This document shows, piece by piece, positions 45,194 to 53,706 of a stretch of DNA of 64,000 nucleotides. The notes beneath the pieces are model-generated. The model did no database searches. It was not told where the DNA came from and saw nothing but the letters and a program-made list of their open reading frames with translations. Numbering within the stretch: the stretch's first letter is position 1; each line of letters starts with the position of its first letter. Made by a program: the position numbers and the translations under genes. The DNA lies in contig JAUYGY010000023.1 of NCBI GenBank assembly GCA_030690315.1, positions 1 to 64,000 on the forward strand, given 5' to 3'. This DNA comes from Aequorivita sp. Lineage in GTDB: Bacteria > Bacteroidota > Bacteroidia > Flavobacteriales > Flavobacteriaceae.

Positions 45194-46111
45194 ATGACAG
45201 AAAATAATTCAGCTTTGAAAATTGAAAAAACCATTTCACTGCCAATGACAGTTGAAAGTCACACGGTTTTAGTGGATTGGGATAATGAATTATGGATTAT
45301 GATAAATTCTATTCAAAATAAAGAAACGTTTATCTTTAAAATGAACGCTTCGCTATCTTTTGAAAAAATGGTCTCCTTGCCCCTTCTATCAACTTCAGCA
45401 ACAATTTGTAAAAATAAACTAATCATTACGGGTTCAAATTTTGAAGGAAAACCTAAAATAATTTCACTAAATAATTTAGGGGAAATTCAAGAGGAAATTA
45501 TTTTGGAACTAACCCCAACTATTTGGCCAGTAATAACCTGCTCCAATAAAATTTTTTTTGCTTGGCAAGAAGATGCCGACGAAATAAAATATGGGAGTTT
45601 GGATTTGGAAAAAAATGAAATTGACAATTTACCCGCCATTTCTGTAAATAATCCTCCAGCAAAACTTTTTCCATTGAAGGAAACAATTTATGCTTCTTTT
45701 TCAGAAAAAAACAAAACCCAGCTTGTCAATTTAATCAATAACGAAATATCAAATTTGGATATTTCACAGCCAATAACGGTTGGTGAAACAATAGATGCAA
45801 TTTTTTATGGATGGCTGGAAACCAATTCTGTTTGTCTTAAATTTTTGAAAAAAGATAAACAAATCAATTTTCCTATGAAGAAGGCTTCCCTTGGAAATCT
45901 AAAAGCTATTTCTGGAAATGAAGCTACACTATGGATTCAAAAACGGGAACTGCAAATGGACGACAGTTACCAGTGGAAATCAACAATTATACAAGAAAAC
46001 ACCGAGATGTTTGAAATAGAAAATTTCATTTATGCTGTGAAATCTTGGAACGACCGACTTGTGTTGATCCAAAACTCAAGAATAATTTTATTGAAAAAAT
46101 TCTCTATCTAA
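45194..46111 (+). CDS. Beta-propeller-like protein between cargo and ATPase (305 aa)
   Basis: 305 residues from the ATG giving MTENNSALKIEK (an upstream in-frame ATG lies inside the cargo gene and is not credible). The chain repeats a strand pattern every 40-45 residues: DWDNELWIMI, CKNKLIITGS, CSNKIFFAWQ, LKETIYASFS, IDAIFYGWLE, GNEATLWIQK, WNDRLVLIQN. It thus looks like a six- or seven-bladed propeller. No family recognised, no signal peptide. It may be a chaperone, immunity or loading factor for the preceding cargo. Confidence 0.6.
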   Translation: MTENNSALKIEKTISLPMTVESHTVLVDWDNELWIMINSIQNKETFIFKMNASLSFEKMVSLPLLSTSATICKNKLIITGSNFEGKPKIISLNNLGEIQEEIILELTPTIWPVITCSNKIFFAWQEDADEIKYGSLDLEKNEIDNLPAISVNNPPAKLFPLKETIYASFSEKNKTQLVNLINNEISNLDISQPITVGETIDAIFYGWLETNSVCLKFLKKDKQINFPMKKASLGNLKAISGNEATLWIQKRELQMDDSYQWKSTIIQENTEMFEIENFIYAVKSWNDRLVLIQNSRIILLKKFSI

Positions 46112-46115
46112 ATTC

Positions 46116-47444
46116 ATGGCAAAGGCAGCGGAAATAGAAATTAATAACATCTTTAAATTTTTGGAAGATGTAATTTCATGGCGCATCCAAAATCCACACA
46201 CTGATTTTGAAACTGCCGCTCCCAATTTAGAACTTAAAAAATTCGGAAAATCTAAACTTGGTTTATTTTTTAAGGAAGAAAATCTTTCGCAAGCGGAAAT
46301 CATCGTTGTGCTATTGGCGATTGCTCCTTCATTTAATCCCTCCTTTTTGCTGGATGTAATTTCAAAAGAATTTCCCAAAGGAACCGATTTTGTTCAGTTT
46401 GGTGGCTTAAAGGGCCAAAATCACAGAGGCATTCTTCCCACGGGCGAAACAATTCAATTTATTTTAGGGGGCACCGATTTCACAAAACGGATGCACTGTT
46501 TGGATTTCTTTTCCGAAGAACATTTCTTCAACAAAAAAGACATTTTATATATTGAAAATGTGCCCGTAGGAGAACCGATGATGAGTGGAAAACTTGTTCT
46601 TTTCCCAGAAATTATCCATAAACTAACCACAGGAACAGTACCTCCCCCAAAATTAAGTACACAATTTCCCGCCGAAAAATTGGAAACAAAACTGAGCTGG
46701 AATGACCTTATTTTGAGTGACAAAACTATGGTTCAAATTAAGGAACTGGAAATATGGCTGCAACATAACGAACATTTGTTCAAAGAATGGGGAATGGAAA
46801 AAAGATTGAAGCCTGGGTATAAAGTTCTTTTTCACGGACCGGCGGGAACTGGGAAAACTTTAACTGCAAGCCTTTTGGGGAAATTCACCAATAAACCTGT
46901 TTACAGAATAGACCTTTCTACAGTGGTTTCAAAATATATTGGGGAAACGGAAAAAAATCTTTCAAATCTATTCAATAAAGCCGCCCATAAAGATTGGATT
47001 CTGTTTTTTGATGAAGCTGATGCCATCTTCGGAAAAAGAACCAATGTGCGCGATGCCCACGATAAGTATGCAAACCAAGAGGTTTCCTATTTATTGCAAC
47101 GTGTAGAATTGCATCCCGGACTTATCATTTTGGCTTCCAATTTTAAGGATAATATTGATGAAGCATTTACCCGTAGATTTCAATCCATCATCGCTTTTGA
47201 AGTGCCGGGAGCAAAGGAACGGGTCATTATTTGGAAATCAAATCTTCCCAAAAAACTTAAAATAGATCCTAAAATTGATTGGGAAGAAGTTTCCAAAAAA
47301 TATGAACTCACTGGTTCCAATATTTTGAATGTAATTCATTTTTGCTGCTTAAAAGTGCTGAGTGAAAAATCAGAAACCCTAACCCCTGAAATTCTGCAAC
47401 AGGGGATAAAACGGGAGTTTTTAAAGGAAAATCGTACGCATTAA
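46116..47444 (+). CDS. eCIS AAA+ ATPase (Afp15/Pvc15-like)
   Basis: 442 residues. The N-terminal ~200 are a variable domain. The AAA module has Walker A FHGPAGTGKTLTASLLG (Gly241 to Thr248), Walker B WILFFDEADAIFGKRTN and the sensor/Arg-finger region LASNFKDNIDEAFTRRFQ. The eCIS ATPase is required for assembly or cargo loading and is not part of the finished particle. Last gene of the locus, 4 bp after the propeller-like gene. Confidence 0.93.
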   Translation: MAKAAEIEINNIFKFLEDVISWRIQNPHTDFETAAPNLELKKFGKSKLGLFFKEENLSQAEIIVVLLAIAPSFNPSFLLDVISKEFPKGTDFVQFGGLKGQNHRGILPTGETIQFILGGTDFTKRMHCLDFFSEEHFFNKKDILYIENVPVGEPMMSGKLVLFPEIIHKLTTGTVPPPKLSTQFPAEKLETKLSWNDLILSDKTMVQIKELEIWLQHNEHLFKEWGMEKRLKPGYKVLFHGPAGTGKTLTASLLGKFTNKPVYRIDLSTVVSKYIGETEKNLSNLFNKAAHKDWILFFDEADAIFGKRTNVRDAHDKYANQEVSYLLQRVELHPGLIILASNFKDNIDEAFTRRFQSIIAFEVPGAKERVIIWKSNLPKKLKIDPKIDWEEVSKKYELTGSNILNVIHFCCLKVLSEKSETLTPEILQQGIKREFLKENRTH

Positions 47445-47563
47445 GCTATTTTCATGCAATATATTCAAAGTTGAATTTAAGGTAAATCTATCAAGCAATA
47501 ACTACCTTCATAAATATCACAAACGAAATTTGGGTAAGAATACGCCAATGTTTAAATAATAAA

Positions 47564-47598
47564 CCACGAATACACATAAGAAATTCGTGTATTCGTGG
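47564..47598. repeat. Perfect 12-bp inverted repeat (REP-like, possible terminator)
   Basis: CCACGAATACAC (47564-47575) and GTGTATTCGTGG (47587-47598) are perfectly complementary with an 11-base loop. They lie between the convergent eCIS ATPase and M16 genes. No long T-run, so termination is possible but not certain. From memory, elements of this sequence type are dispersed in flavobacterial genomes. Confidence 0.6.
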
Positions 47599-47621
47599 CA
47601 ATAATTTTCCCAAAAAAGTTT

Positions 47622-50489
47622 TTACATTTTCACATCTTCAAGCTTCACTTCTTCCCCATTTTTATCGAGAAGTTTCACTTCATCAAAGCCCATTTTTTTG
47701 AACTGCGCATATTGGGTCGCTGCGTCGCCAACAACCAAATAGGCCATTTTGGAAGCGTCCAAGTATTTGTTTGCCAGCGCTTTGTGCTGTTCCAAAGTCA
47801 TGCTTTTCACTATAGCCTCCTCGTTTTCAATATAATTTGCGGGAAGGTTATATTCGTTTATTTCCTGCAACATTCCCAGCAATGAACCTTGGGTTTCAAA
47901 ACGACGGGCATTCGATTTTATAAGTGCATTTTTTGTAAACTCAAGGTCTTCGGGCGAAATTCCTTCTTTGTATTTTGAAATTTCATCCTTAAAAATTTGA
48001 ACAGATTCTCCCGTAGTATTGGTGCGAACGCTCGAGGAAGCCGTAAAAGTACCGGGCATCTTGCTTCCGCTGAAACCGGTTCTTGCGCCGTAAGTGTACC
48101 CTTTTTCTTCACGAAGAATAAGATTCACATTTCCTGAAAAACTACCTCCCAATTTATAGTTCATCACTTCAGCGGGATAAAATTCTTTATCTGTTCGCGG
48201 CAAAGCGATATAACCCACATTAATAACGGATTGTTTTGCATTCGGAATATCAACAAAATACAACGATGCTTTATCCCTATTATTCGTTATTGGAAATTCA
48301 GGAATCGTTACTTCCTTAGAAGGCCAGCGTTCCGCAAGCCCTTTCAAGTTTTTTAATACAGCGTCCTTGTCAATTTTCCCAACAACTTGGAATGTGCTTA
48401 TTGAAGGTGAAAAATTCTTTGTATAATATTCCTTCAAATCGTTCATTGTTATAGCTTTTACAGATTCCGCCGTACCTTCTGTGGGATAGCTAAAAATATG
48501 TGCATCGCCATAAAGCACTTTGTTGTAAACTCTATTTGCAACTACACTGGGATTGGCATCAGAACGTTCAATTTCATTGATTGTTTTGGTTTTTATGCGT
48601 CCCAATTCCTCTTCATCCCAACGTGGTTCCAATAGAATCTCGGTAACCAAATCCATTGTTTTGTCGAAATTGCGAGTTAACGTATTTCCGCGAATAACTA
48701 TAGATTCTTTGGTTGTGTACATATTTATACTTGCGCCCAAAAGATCAATTTCTTCCTCCAATTGTTCCGGGGTTTTATTGGCGGTGCCTTCCATCATTAT
48801 ATCGCTCATCAAATTTGCAACACCATTCTTTTTCATATCGTCCAATAAATGGCCGCCTTCAATCACCAAACTGAAGTTTACTGTTGGGATTTCATTTTGT
48901 TCAATTCCTGTAACTTTTATTCCGTTTTCCAAATTTGCAGTCCACATTTCTGGGATGCTCAATTCAGGCGAAGTTCCTTGTACGGGAGGTTTCGATCTAT
49001 CAAAATTGGAAGGCGTTTTTGTAATTTCAATATTTTGCTCTTCTACTTTTTTGGTAATATTATCTTTAATTTCTTCCTCAACAACATTTGCTTTTACAGA
49101 ATTCTCGGCAATCAGTTCAAGTTGTCCTTTTGGAACGAAGCTAGTCATAACATAAGGTTTGTCCTTTATGTATTTATTGTAAACCCGCACTACATCTTCT
49201 TTCGTAACTTTTTTTATGTTTTCAATATCCTTGGTTATAAAACCTGGATCGTTTGTAAATACATTGTATCGTGCCAATTGAAATGATTTGCCCAAAACGC
49301 TGCTTATTCCGTTGTAAAATTGGGTTTCTAAGCCAGCTTTAATTCTTTCAATATCGCGATTGGTAACGCCATCCTTTTCAAAAAGAACAAAGGCTTCATC
49401 AATTCCGCTTTCAATAGAATCCAAATCAACGCCATTGTTTGCCGTTATTGAAATTTGAAAATCGCCCACCAATTCGTTTGAACTATTATAAGCAGTTGTT
49501 CTTGCTGTTAAATCTTTTTCTTTCACCAATACTTTATAAAGTGGCGCTTTTTTTCCTTGGGAAAGTATCTCGCCTAAAAAGTCCAGTGCATAAGCATCTT
49601 CTGTGTATTGTTCCAAAGTTGGCCAAACCATATTCAGCTGTGGCGCGGTTGCAAAATTATCTTCGTGATAAAGTCTTTTGGTTTCCGAAAGGGTTACGGG
49701 TTGCGGTTTTAAAGGTTCCACTTCTTGGCGTCGCTTTATTTCACCAAAATATTTTTCAATCATTTTCTTTGCTTCGGCTGTATCAAAATCACCAGCCAAA
49801 ACTAAAGTTGCATTATTTGGGCCGTAAAAACGGTCGTAAAATTCCTTTACATCTTCCACCGTTGCATTTTGAAGATCTTCCAATTCGCCAATTACTTGCC
49901 AATTGTATGGATGGCCTTCGGGATATAAATTTTTGTCAATCACCCAGCCAGTGTGGCCGTAAGGATTATTGTCCACGCGCTGGCGTTTTTCATTTTGAAC
50001 CACTTCCTGCTGATTTTCAAAAGCAGTTTCTGTAACTGTATTTATCAAATAACCCATTCGGTCGCTTTCCAGCCACATTACGGTTTCCATTGCGTTTTTT
50101 GGTACAATTTCGTAATAAACAGTTCCATCTTTCCAAGTCCCACCGTTAAGCGTTCCCCCTGCATCTTGAATAGTTTTGAAGAATTGATCCTGCGGCACAT
50201 TCTCAGATTCCTGGAAAAGCATGTGCTCAAACAAGTGGGCAAAGCCAGTTCTACCCGTTTTTTCACGATTGGAACCCACGCCATATTGAATGGCGAGTGA
50301 GACAATTGGATCGCTTTTGTCTTGGTGAAGAATTACATCGAGGCCGTTTTCGAGCTCGTATTTCTCAAATTCTACTGAAAGCTTGGCATTATCGGTAGTA
50401 GTAACGGCTTTTTCATTTTTGCAAGAAATAACAAAAATGGCTATAATAGCAAGAGCTACAAAACTAATTTTAAAGGAAGTTTTAAACAT
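47622..50489 (-). CDS. M16 zinc metallopeptidase lipoprotein (two-module)
   Basis: 955 residues from the ATG giving MFKTSFKISFVALAII, with a lipobox ending at Cys23, so it is lipid-anchored. The active site is HLFEH (His85, Glu88, His89) with a downstream Glu in the E-N-Q-Q-E-V helix. A second M16 module from about residue 500 (VNFSLVIEGGHLLDDMKKNG) lacks HxxEH, as is normal for the inactive half. It probably degrades peptides in the periplasm. An upstream in-frame ATG (50606) would overlap the yifB remnant and is not used here. Confidence 0.9.
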   Translation of the reverse strand: MFKTSFKISFVALAIIAIFVISCKNEKAVTTTDNAKLSVEFEKYELENGLDVILHQDKSDPIVSLAIQYGVGSNREKTGRTGFAHLFEHMLFQESENVPQDQFFKTIQDAGGTLNGGTWKDGTVYYEIVPKNAMETVMWLESDRMGYLINTVTETAFENQQEVVQNEKRQRVDNNPYGHTGWVIDKNLYPEGHPYNWQVIGELEDLQNATVEDVKEFYDRFYGPNNATLVLAGDFDTAEAKKMIEKYFGEIKRRQEVEPLKPQPVTLSETKRLYHEDNFATAPQLNMVWPTLEQYTEDAYALDFLGEILSQGKKAPLYKVLVKEKDLTARTTAYNSSNELVGDFQISITANNGVDLDSIESGIDEAFVLFEKDGVTNRDIERIKAGLETQFYNGISSVLGKSFQLARYNVFTNDPGFITKDIENIKKVTKEDVVRVYNKYIKDKPYVMTSFVPKGQLELIAENSVKANVVEEEIKDNITKKVEEQNIEITKTPSNFDRSKPPVQGTSPELSIPEMWTANLENGIKVTGIEQNEIPTVNFSLVIEGGHLLDDMKKNGVANLMSDIMMEGTANKTPEQLEEEIDLLGASINMYTTKESIVIRGNTLTRNFDKTMDLVTEILLEPRWDEEELGRIKTKTINEIERSDANPSVVANRVYNKVLYGDAHIFSYPTEGTAESVKAITMNDLKEYYTKNFSPSISTFQVVGKIDKDAVLKNLKGLAERWPSKEVTIPEFPITNNRDKASLYFVDIPNAKQSVINVGYIALPRTDKEFYPAEVMNYKLGGSFSGNVNLILREEKGYTYGARTGFSGSKMPGTFTASSSVRTNTTGESVQIFKDEISKYKEGISPEDLEFTKNALIKSNARRFETQGSLLGMLQEINEYNLPANYIENEEAIVKSMTLEQHKALANKYLDASKMAYLVVGDAATQYAQFKKMGFDEVKLLDKNGEEVKLEDVKM

Positions 50490-50589
50490 AAGGAACAGAT
50501 TTTTTAGGAAAGTTTTAAAGATACTATGTGAAGTGGGTTTAAATCTTAAAAATAAGTTAAAACGAAATTTTAATGCTAAAATTGAAATA

Positions 50590-51708
50590 TCACCCAAACC
50601 ACCCATCCCTATCCAAACTTCTATATTGAATGGCTTCGGAAATGTGGTTGCCGGTAATGTTTTCCGAAGCTTCCAAATCGGCGATTGTTCGTGCTACTTT
50701 TAAGATTCTATCATAAGCCCGGGCGGAAAGATTCAACCGTTCCATCGCGGTTTTTAAAAGTTGAAGGGAAGCTTCGTCAAGCTTACAAAACTGACGGATT
50801 TGCTTCACTCCCATTTGGGCGTTGTAATGAACTTTTTCAAATTCCAAAAACCGTTCTGATTGAAGTTTTCTAGCATTGGTAACCCTTTGTCTAATTACAA
50901 TGCTCGATTCGCCACGGCGTTCGTCACTTAATTTTTCAAAAGGGACAGGCGTTACTTCAATATGAATATCAATCCTGTCTAAAAGTGGTCCGGAAATTTT
51001 GCTTAAATATCGTTGCATTTCAGCTGGGGAAGACATTACCGGTGCATCGGGATCGTTAAAATACCCACCAGGACTGGGGTTCATACTTGCAACCAGCATA
51101 AAGCTGGATGGATAGGTAACCGTAAATTTTGCCCGGGAAATGGTTACATCGCGGTCTTCCAAAGGTTGGCGCATTACTTCCAAAACACCACGCTTAAATT
51201 CTGGTAATTCATCCAAAAACAATACGCCATTGTGCGCCAAACTTATTTCGCCCGGCTGCGGATATTGTCCGCCACCAACCAAGGCAACGTCGCTAATTGT
51301 ATGATGTGGGCTACGGAACGGTCGCGAAGTCATAATTCCTCCTCTTTCCATTGTGCGTCCTGCAACGCTATGAATTTTTGTGGTTTCCAAGCTTTCTTGT
51401 AAAGTCATTGGCGGTAAAATACTTGGCAATCGTTTCGCGAGCATGGTTTTTCCAGAACCGGGCGGACCAATCAAAATAATATTGTGTCCGCCAGCAGCTG
51501 CAATTTCCATACAGCGTTTAATTGATTCCTGCCCCTTTACATCGGCGAAATCGAACTCGGGATGTTCAAGATGGTCGTAGAATTCTGCCTCCATATCCAC
51601 TTCGGTTTTTTCGAGAGGAATGTTTTTATTGAAAAAATCGATTACCTCTTTTATATTCTCGATTCCGAAAACCTCAATTCCTTCAACAATTGCTGCTTCT
51701 GTTATATT
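50590..51708 (-). pseudogene. yifB: yifB/comM Mg-chelatase-like ATPase, 5' end missing
   Basis: The remaining frame has Walker [21 protein letters not shown], the Mg_chelatase segments [19 protein letters not shown] and [20 protein letters not shown], and the normal C-terminus. Family similarity runs upstream of the GTG at 51600 to about 51702 ([20 protein letters not shown]), then stops; a TAA follows in frame at 51709-51711. The N-terminal ~165 residues (Lon-C-like domain) are absent. DNA beyond this point is prophage-like, so the gene was most likely split by insertion. ComM-type helicases act in natural transformation. Confidence 0.85.
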
Positions 51709-51752
51709 TTATGTTGTGGTGGTTGTATAAAATGAAAAATTACTTTTAATAT

Positions 51753-52613
51753 TTATAGAAGAGATGAGGTAATATGTTTTGTTTTTGTTTTTGGATTTGG
51801 TTTAATTTTTAAATTAAAATTAAAACTTAATTCATTTGACAATGTATATATTCTTATCTCAAAATCATAAATAATAATTCCTTCTTCTGGTGGCATTTGA
51901 AAATGTAATGTTATCACCTCATATCCATTTGGATAAATAGCATTCCAAGTTGGTATTATATTTAAATTTTTCCCTTTTTCCAAAGGAGTATATCGATGCA
52001 AATGTTCGTTATGTTTTGAGATTTGTAGAATACCTTCAAATATAACGGCAACCTGATATTCCTCTGGTGCGTAATACTTCAGTGATTTATTATGAATTGT
52101 AAAATCTAAATATTTTAATGGTGCTATTCTTTCTATTATTAATTTATTATCTTTTAATGTCTTACCATCAATTAAAATCTCCAAATCATTTTTTAAAAAT
52201 GCTTTTTCATTTTGATGTTCCATATACCATTGAATCCGCTTTGGTAGTTCAGATTTAATATTTTGTATAGAACCATCGTAAATAATATGTGGATAATCCT
52301 TCAAATCAAAAGGAATGTCTTCAGATTTTTGGGTTAATAATATTGTAGGTTTATTTAGAGCGTGGGCATATCCAACCTCATAAAAAACATTTGGATTCTT
52401 CCCAGTCATATCGGCAATAACCAAATCAGCTTTTGCAATCTGATTATATATTCTATCTGTCATTCTTTCTTCAAAAAATTGTTCATCAACCCTTTCACAA
52501 TAAGCATTTACTTCATTACAAGAATCTTTTATACCAAGTTGGTATATATCATCAAAAGATTTATGGAACGGCATTAAAACGAAGCAAAAGAATTTGGGTG
52601 AAGTTGTTTCCAT
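51753..52613 (-). CDS. TIR/nucleoside-deoxyribosyltransferase-like protein with C-terminal beta domain
   Basis: 286 residues. The N-terminal ~130 have CFVLMPFHKSFDDIY, ADLVIADMTGKNPNVFYEVG and YAHALNKPTILLT. This is the TIR-like / nucleoside 2-deoxyribosyltransferase Rossmann pattern with a conserved Glu (79). The C-terminal half is beta-rich (VAVIFEGILQISKHN; GYEVITLHFQMPPEEG) and not recognised, perhaps a sensor. Such enzymes often cut NAD or nucleosides and serve in defence. It sits at the prophage edge, apart from the structural genes, as accessory 'moron' genes do. Confidence 0.7.
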   Translation of the reverse strand: METTSPKFFCFVLMPFHKSFDDIYQLGIKDSCNEVNAYCERVDEQFFEERMTDRIYNQIAKADLVIADMTGKNPNVFYEVGYAHALNKPTILLTQKSEDIPFDLKDYPHIIYDGSIQNIKSELPKRIQWYMEHQNEKAFLKNDLEILIDGKTLKDNKLIIERIAPLKYLDFTIHNKSLKYYAPEEYQVAVIFEGILQISKHNEHLHRYTPLEKGKNLNIIPTWNAIYPNGYEVITLHFQMPPEEGIIIYDFEIRIYTLSNELSFNFNLKIKPNPKTKTKHITSSLL

Positions 52614-52637
52614 AATTGAAATGATTAATTTTACTGT

Positions 52638-52889
52638 ATGATATATGCAGAATATTTTGGGTTACAAGTTAAGAATTTTGGAGTTCCAAAACTAAATGTT
52701 GAACAATTCCAACGTATGATGAACATCATCCATATTGAGGGAATAATACTTGGGATGAGTGAATCTGGAGAGCCAGATAGATATTACACCAAACGGTACC
52801 GCCAGACCAAAAGTTTTAATGAACTTACCAAAAGGCTTTCACCCGAAAAGGTTTATGCCGAGATGGTGCGATTATCTGAAAAAAAATAA
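52638..52889 (+). CDS. Small prophage protein of unknown function (83 aa)
   Basis: 83 residues, charged, helical C-terminus (NELTKRLSPEKVYAEMVRLS). The start (MIYAEYFGLQVKNFG) gives no hint of family. Divergent from the TIR-like gene with 24 bp between, so a shared regulatory region is likely. One base after its stop another ATG opens. Confidence 0.5.
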   Translation: MIYAEYFGLQVKNFGVPKLNVEQFQRMMNIIHIEGIILGMSESGEPDRYYTKRYRQTKSFNELTKRLSPEKVYAEMVRLSEKK

Positions 52890-52890
52890 T

Positions 52891-52983
52891 ATGTGTTACG
52901 AAGCGAGCCTAACCAAAATTAAACCAATTATTGAAACTAAGTACAAGGCCAGTATCACGGGACTTGTACAAAAGGAATCTTGA
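52891..52983 (+). pseudogene. Short frame resembling the N-terminus of an SRAP (YedK/HMCES) protein
   Basis: 30 codons starting MCYEASLTKIKP. The Met-Cys start and the following S-L-T-K resemble the N-terminus of SOS-associated peptidase (SRAP) proteins, which use Cys2 to trap abasic sites. The frame ends after 30 residues where the family has about 200, so this would be a remnant. The match is short and may be accidental. Confidence 0.25.
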
Positions 52984-53031
52984 CACCAACAATCCAGATA
53001 TTATTAAAGAGGTGGATACTGGTACATTGTT

Positions 53032-53160
53032 TTAAATATATATTCCAAACACCCTAAGCAATAGGCTAACCAGTACTGCAACTATTATCACAACTAAAAC
53101 AACCGCTCCCCAACGTGTGTAGAAAATATCGAACCTATTGTCATTTCTGTAATCCATCAT
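53032..53160 (-). CDS. 42-aa single-pass membrane protein
   Basis: Frame MMDYRNDNRFDIFYTRWGAV, followed by the hydrophobic stretch VVLVVIIVAVLVSLLLRVFG and a short tail. One clear membrane helix with a charged N-terminus. Two ATG codons in tandem (53160 or 53157). The size and topology are holin/spanin-accessory-like, but no family assignment is possible. Confidence 0.5.
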   Translation of the reverse strand: MMDYRNDNRFDIFYTRWGAVVLVVIIVAVLVSLLLRVFGIYI

Positions 53161-53184
53161 AACTTTCAGTTTACATTAAAAAAT

Positions 53185-53216
53185 AATCCCCAACCTAAAT
53201 TAATAAGCTGGGGATT
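53185..53216 (-). terminator. Terminator after the 144-aa gene
   Basis: On the minus strand AATCCCCA pairs with TGGGGATT (8 bp) across a 16-base loop, followed by ATTTTTTAA. It lies 51 bp after the stop at 53267. Confidence 0.7.
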
Positions 53217-53266
53217 GCTATATTGGGGAGAACTGGATTTTCTATTACTAAGTTACAAAAAAAAAA

Positions 53267-53701
53267 CTAAAAATCAAAATCAATCTCTTTTAGTGTATTG
53301 AATTTACTTTCAAATTCTTCGTACTTAATTATTTTCTTATCGTATTTAGCAATTGTAGATAACAATGATGCCTTCAATCCTTCAATAATTTTTCTATGGG
53401 TGAGTAACATTGTTTCATTTAAAAGAAGTTCATCTAAATATTCGATGTAATTTTTTGATGCTTTTAAAGTAAAATCCTTGTCTCTTTTATCTAACAGTAA
53501 TTGCATAGCCGACTTATTTAATATTATTCCCAACGCCCCTCCAAGGATTGCTGTTTCTCCAATAGTCATAAATGGAATTATACCATCATTAATTGATTCC
53601 GCAATAAATAAACCAGCGGCGGGAATACCAAAAAAGAGATAATCCCTCGGTTTAATTAGATTTGAGAGAAAGGATAAAATTGTCGCTGGGGTTGGTTCCA
53701 A
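53267..53701 (-). CDS. Prophage membrane protein of unknown function (144 aa)
   Basis: 144 residues. Two hydrophobic segments in the first half (YLFFGIPAAGLFIAE; ETAILGGALGIILN) and a charged helical second half (KKIIKYEEFESKFNTLKEID). No family recognised. It lies 5 bp after the 2-TM protein gene, so the pair is probably cotranscribed and may act together. Confidence 0.55.
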   Translation of the reverse strand: MEPTPATILSFLSNLIKPRDYLFFGIPAAGLFIAESINDGIIPFMTIGETAILGGALGIILNKSAMQLLLDKRDKDFTLKASKNYIEYLDELLLNETMLLTHRKIIEGLKASLLSTIAKYDKKIIKYEEFESKFNTLKEIDFDF

Positions 53702-53706
53702 TAAGA

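Noticed and set aside
52759..52890. Longer reading frame ahead of the MCYEASL peptide
   Set aside because: It overlaps the 83-aa gene in another frame and yields no family-like sequence; only the part from 52891 resembles SRAP.
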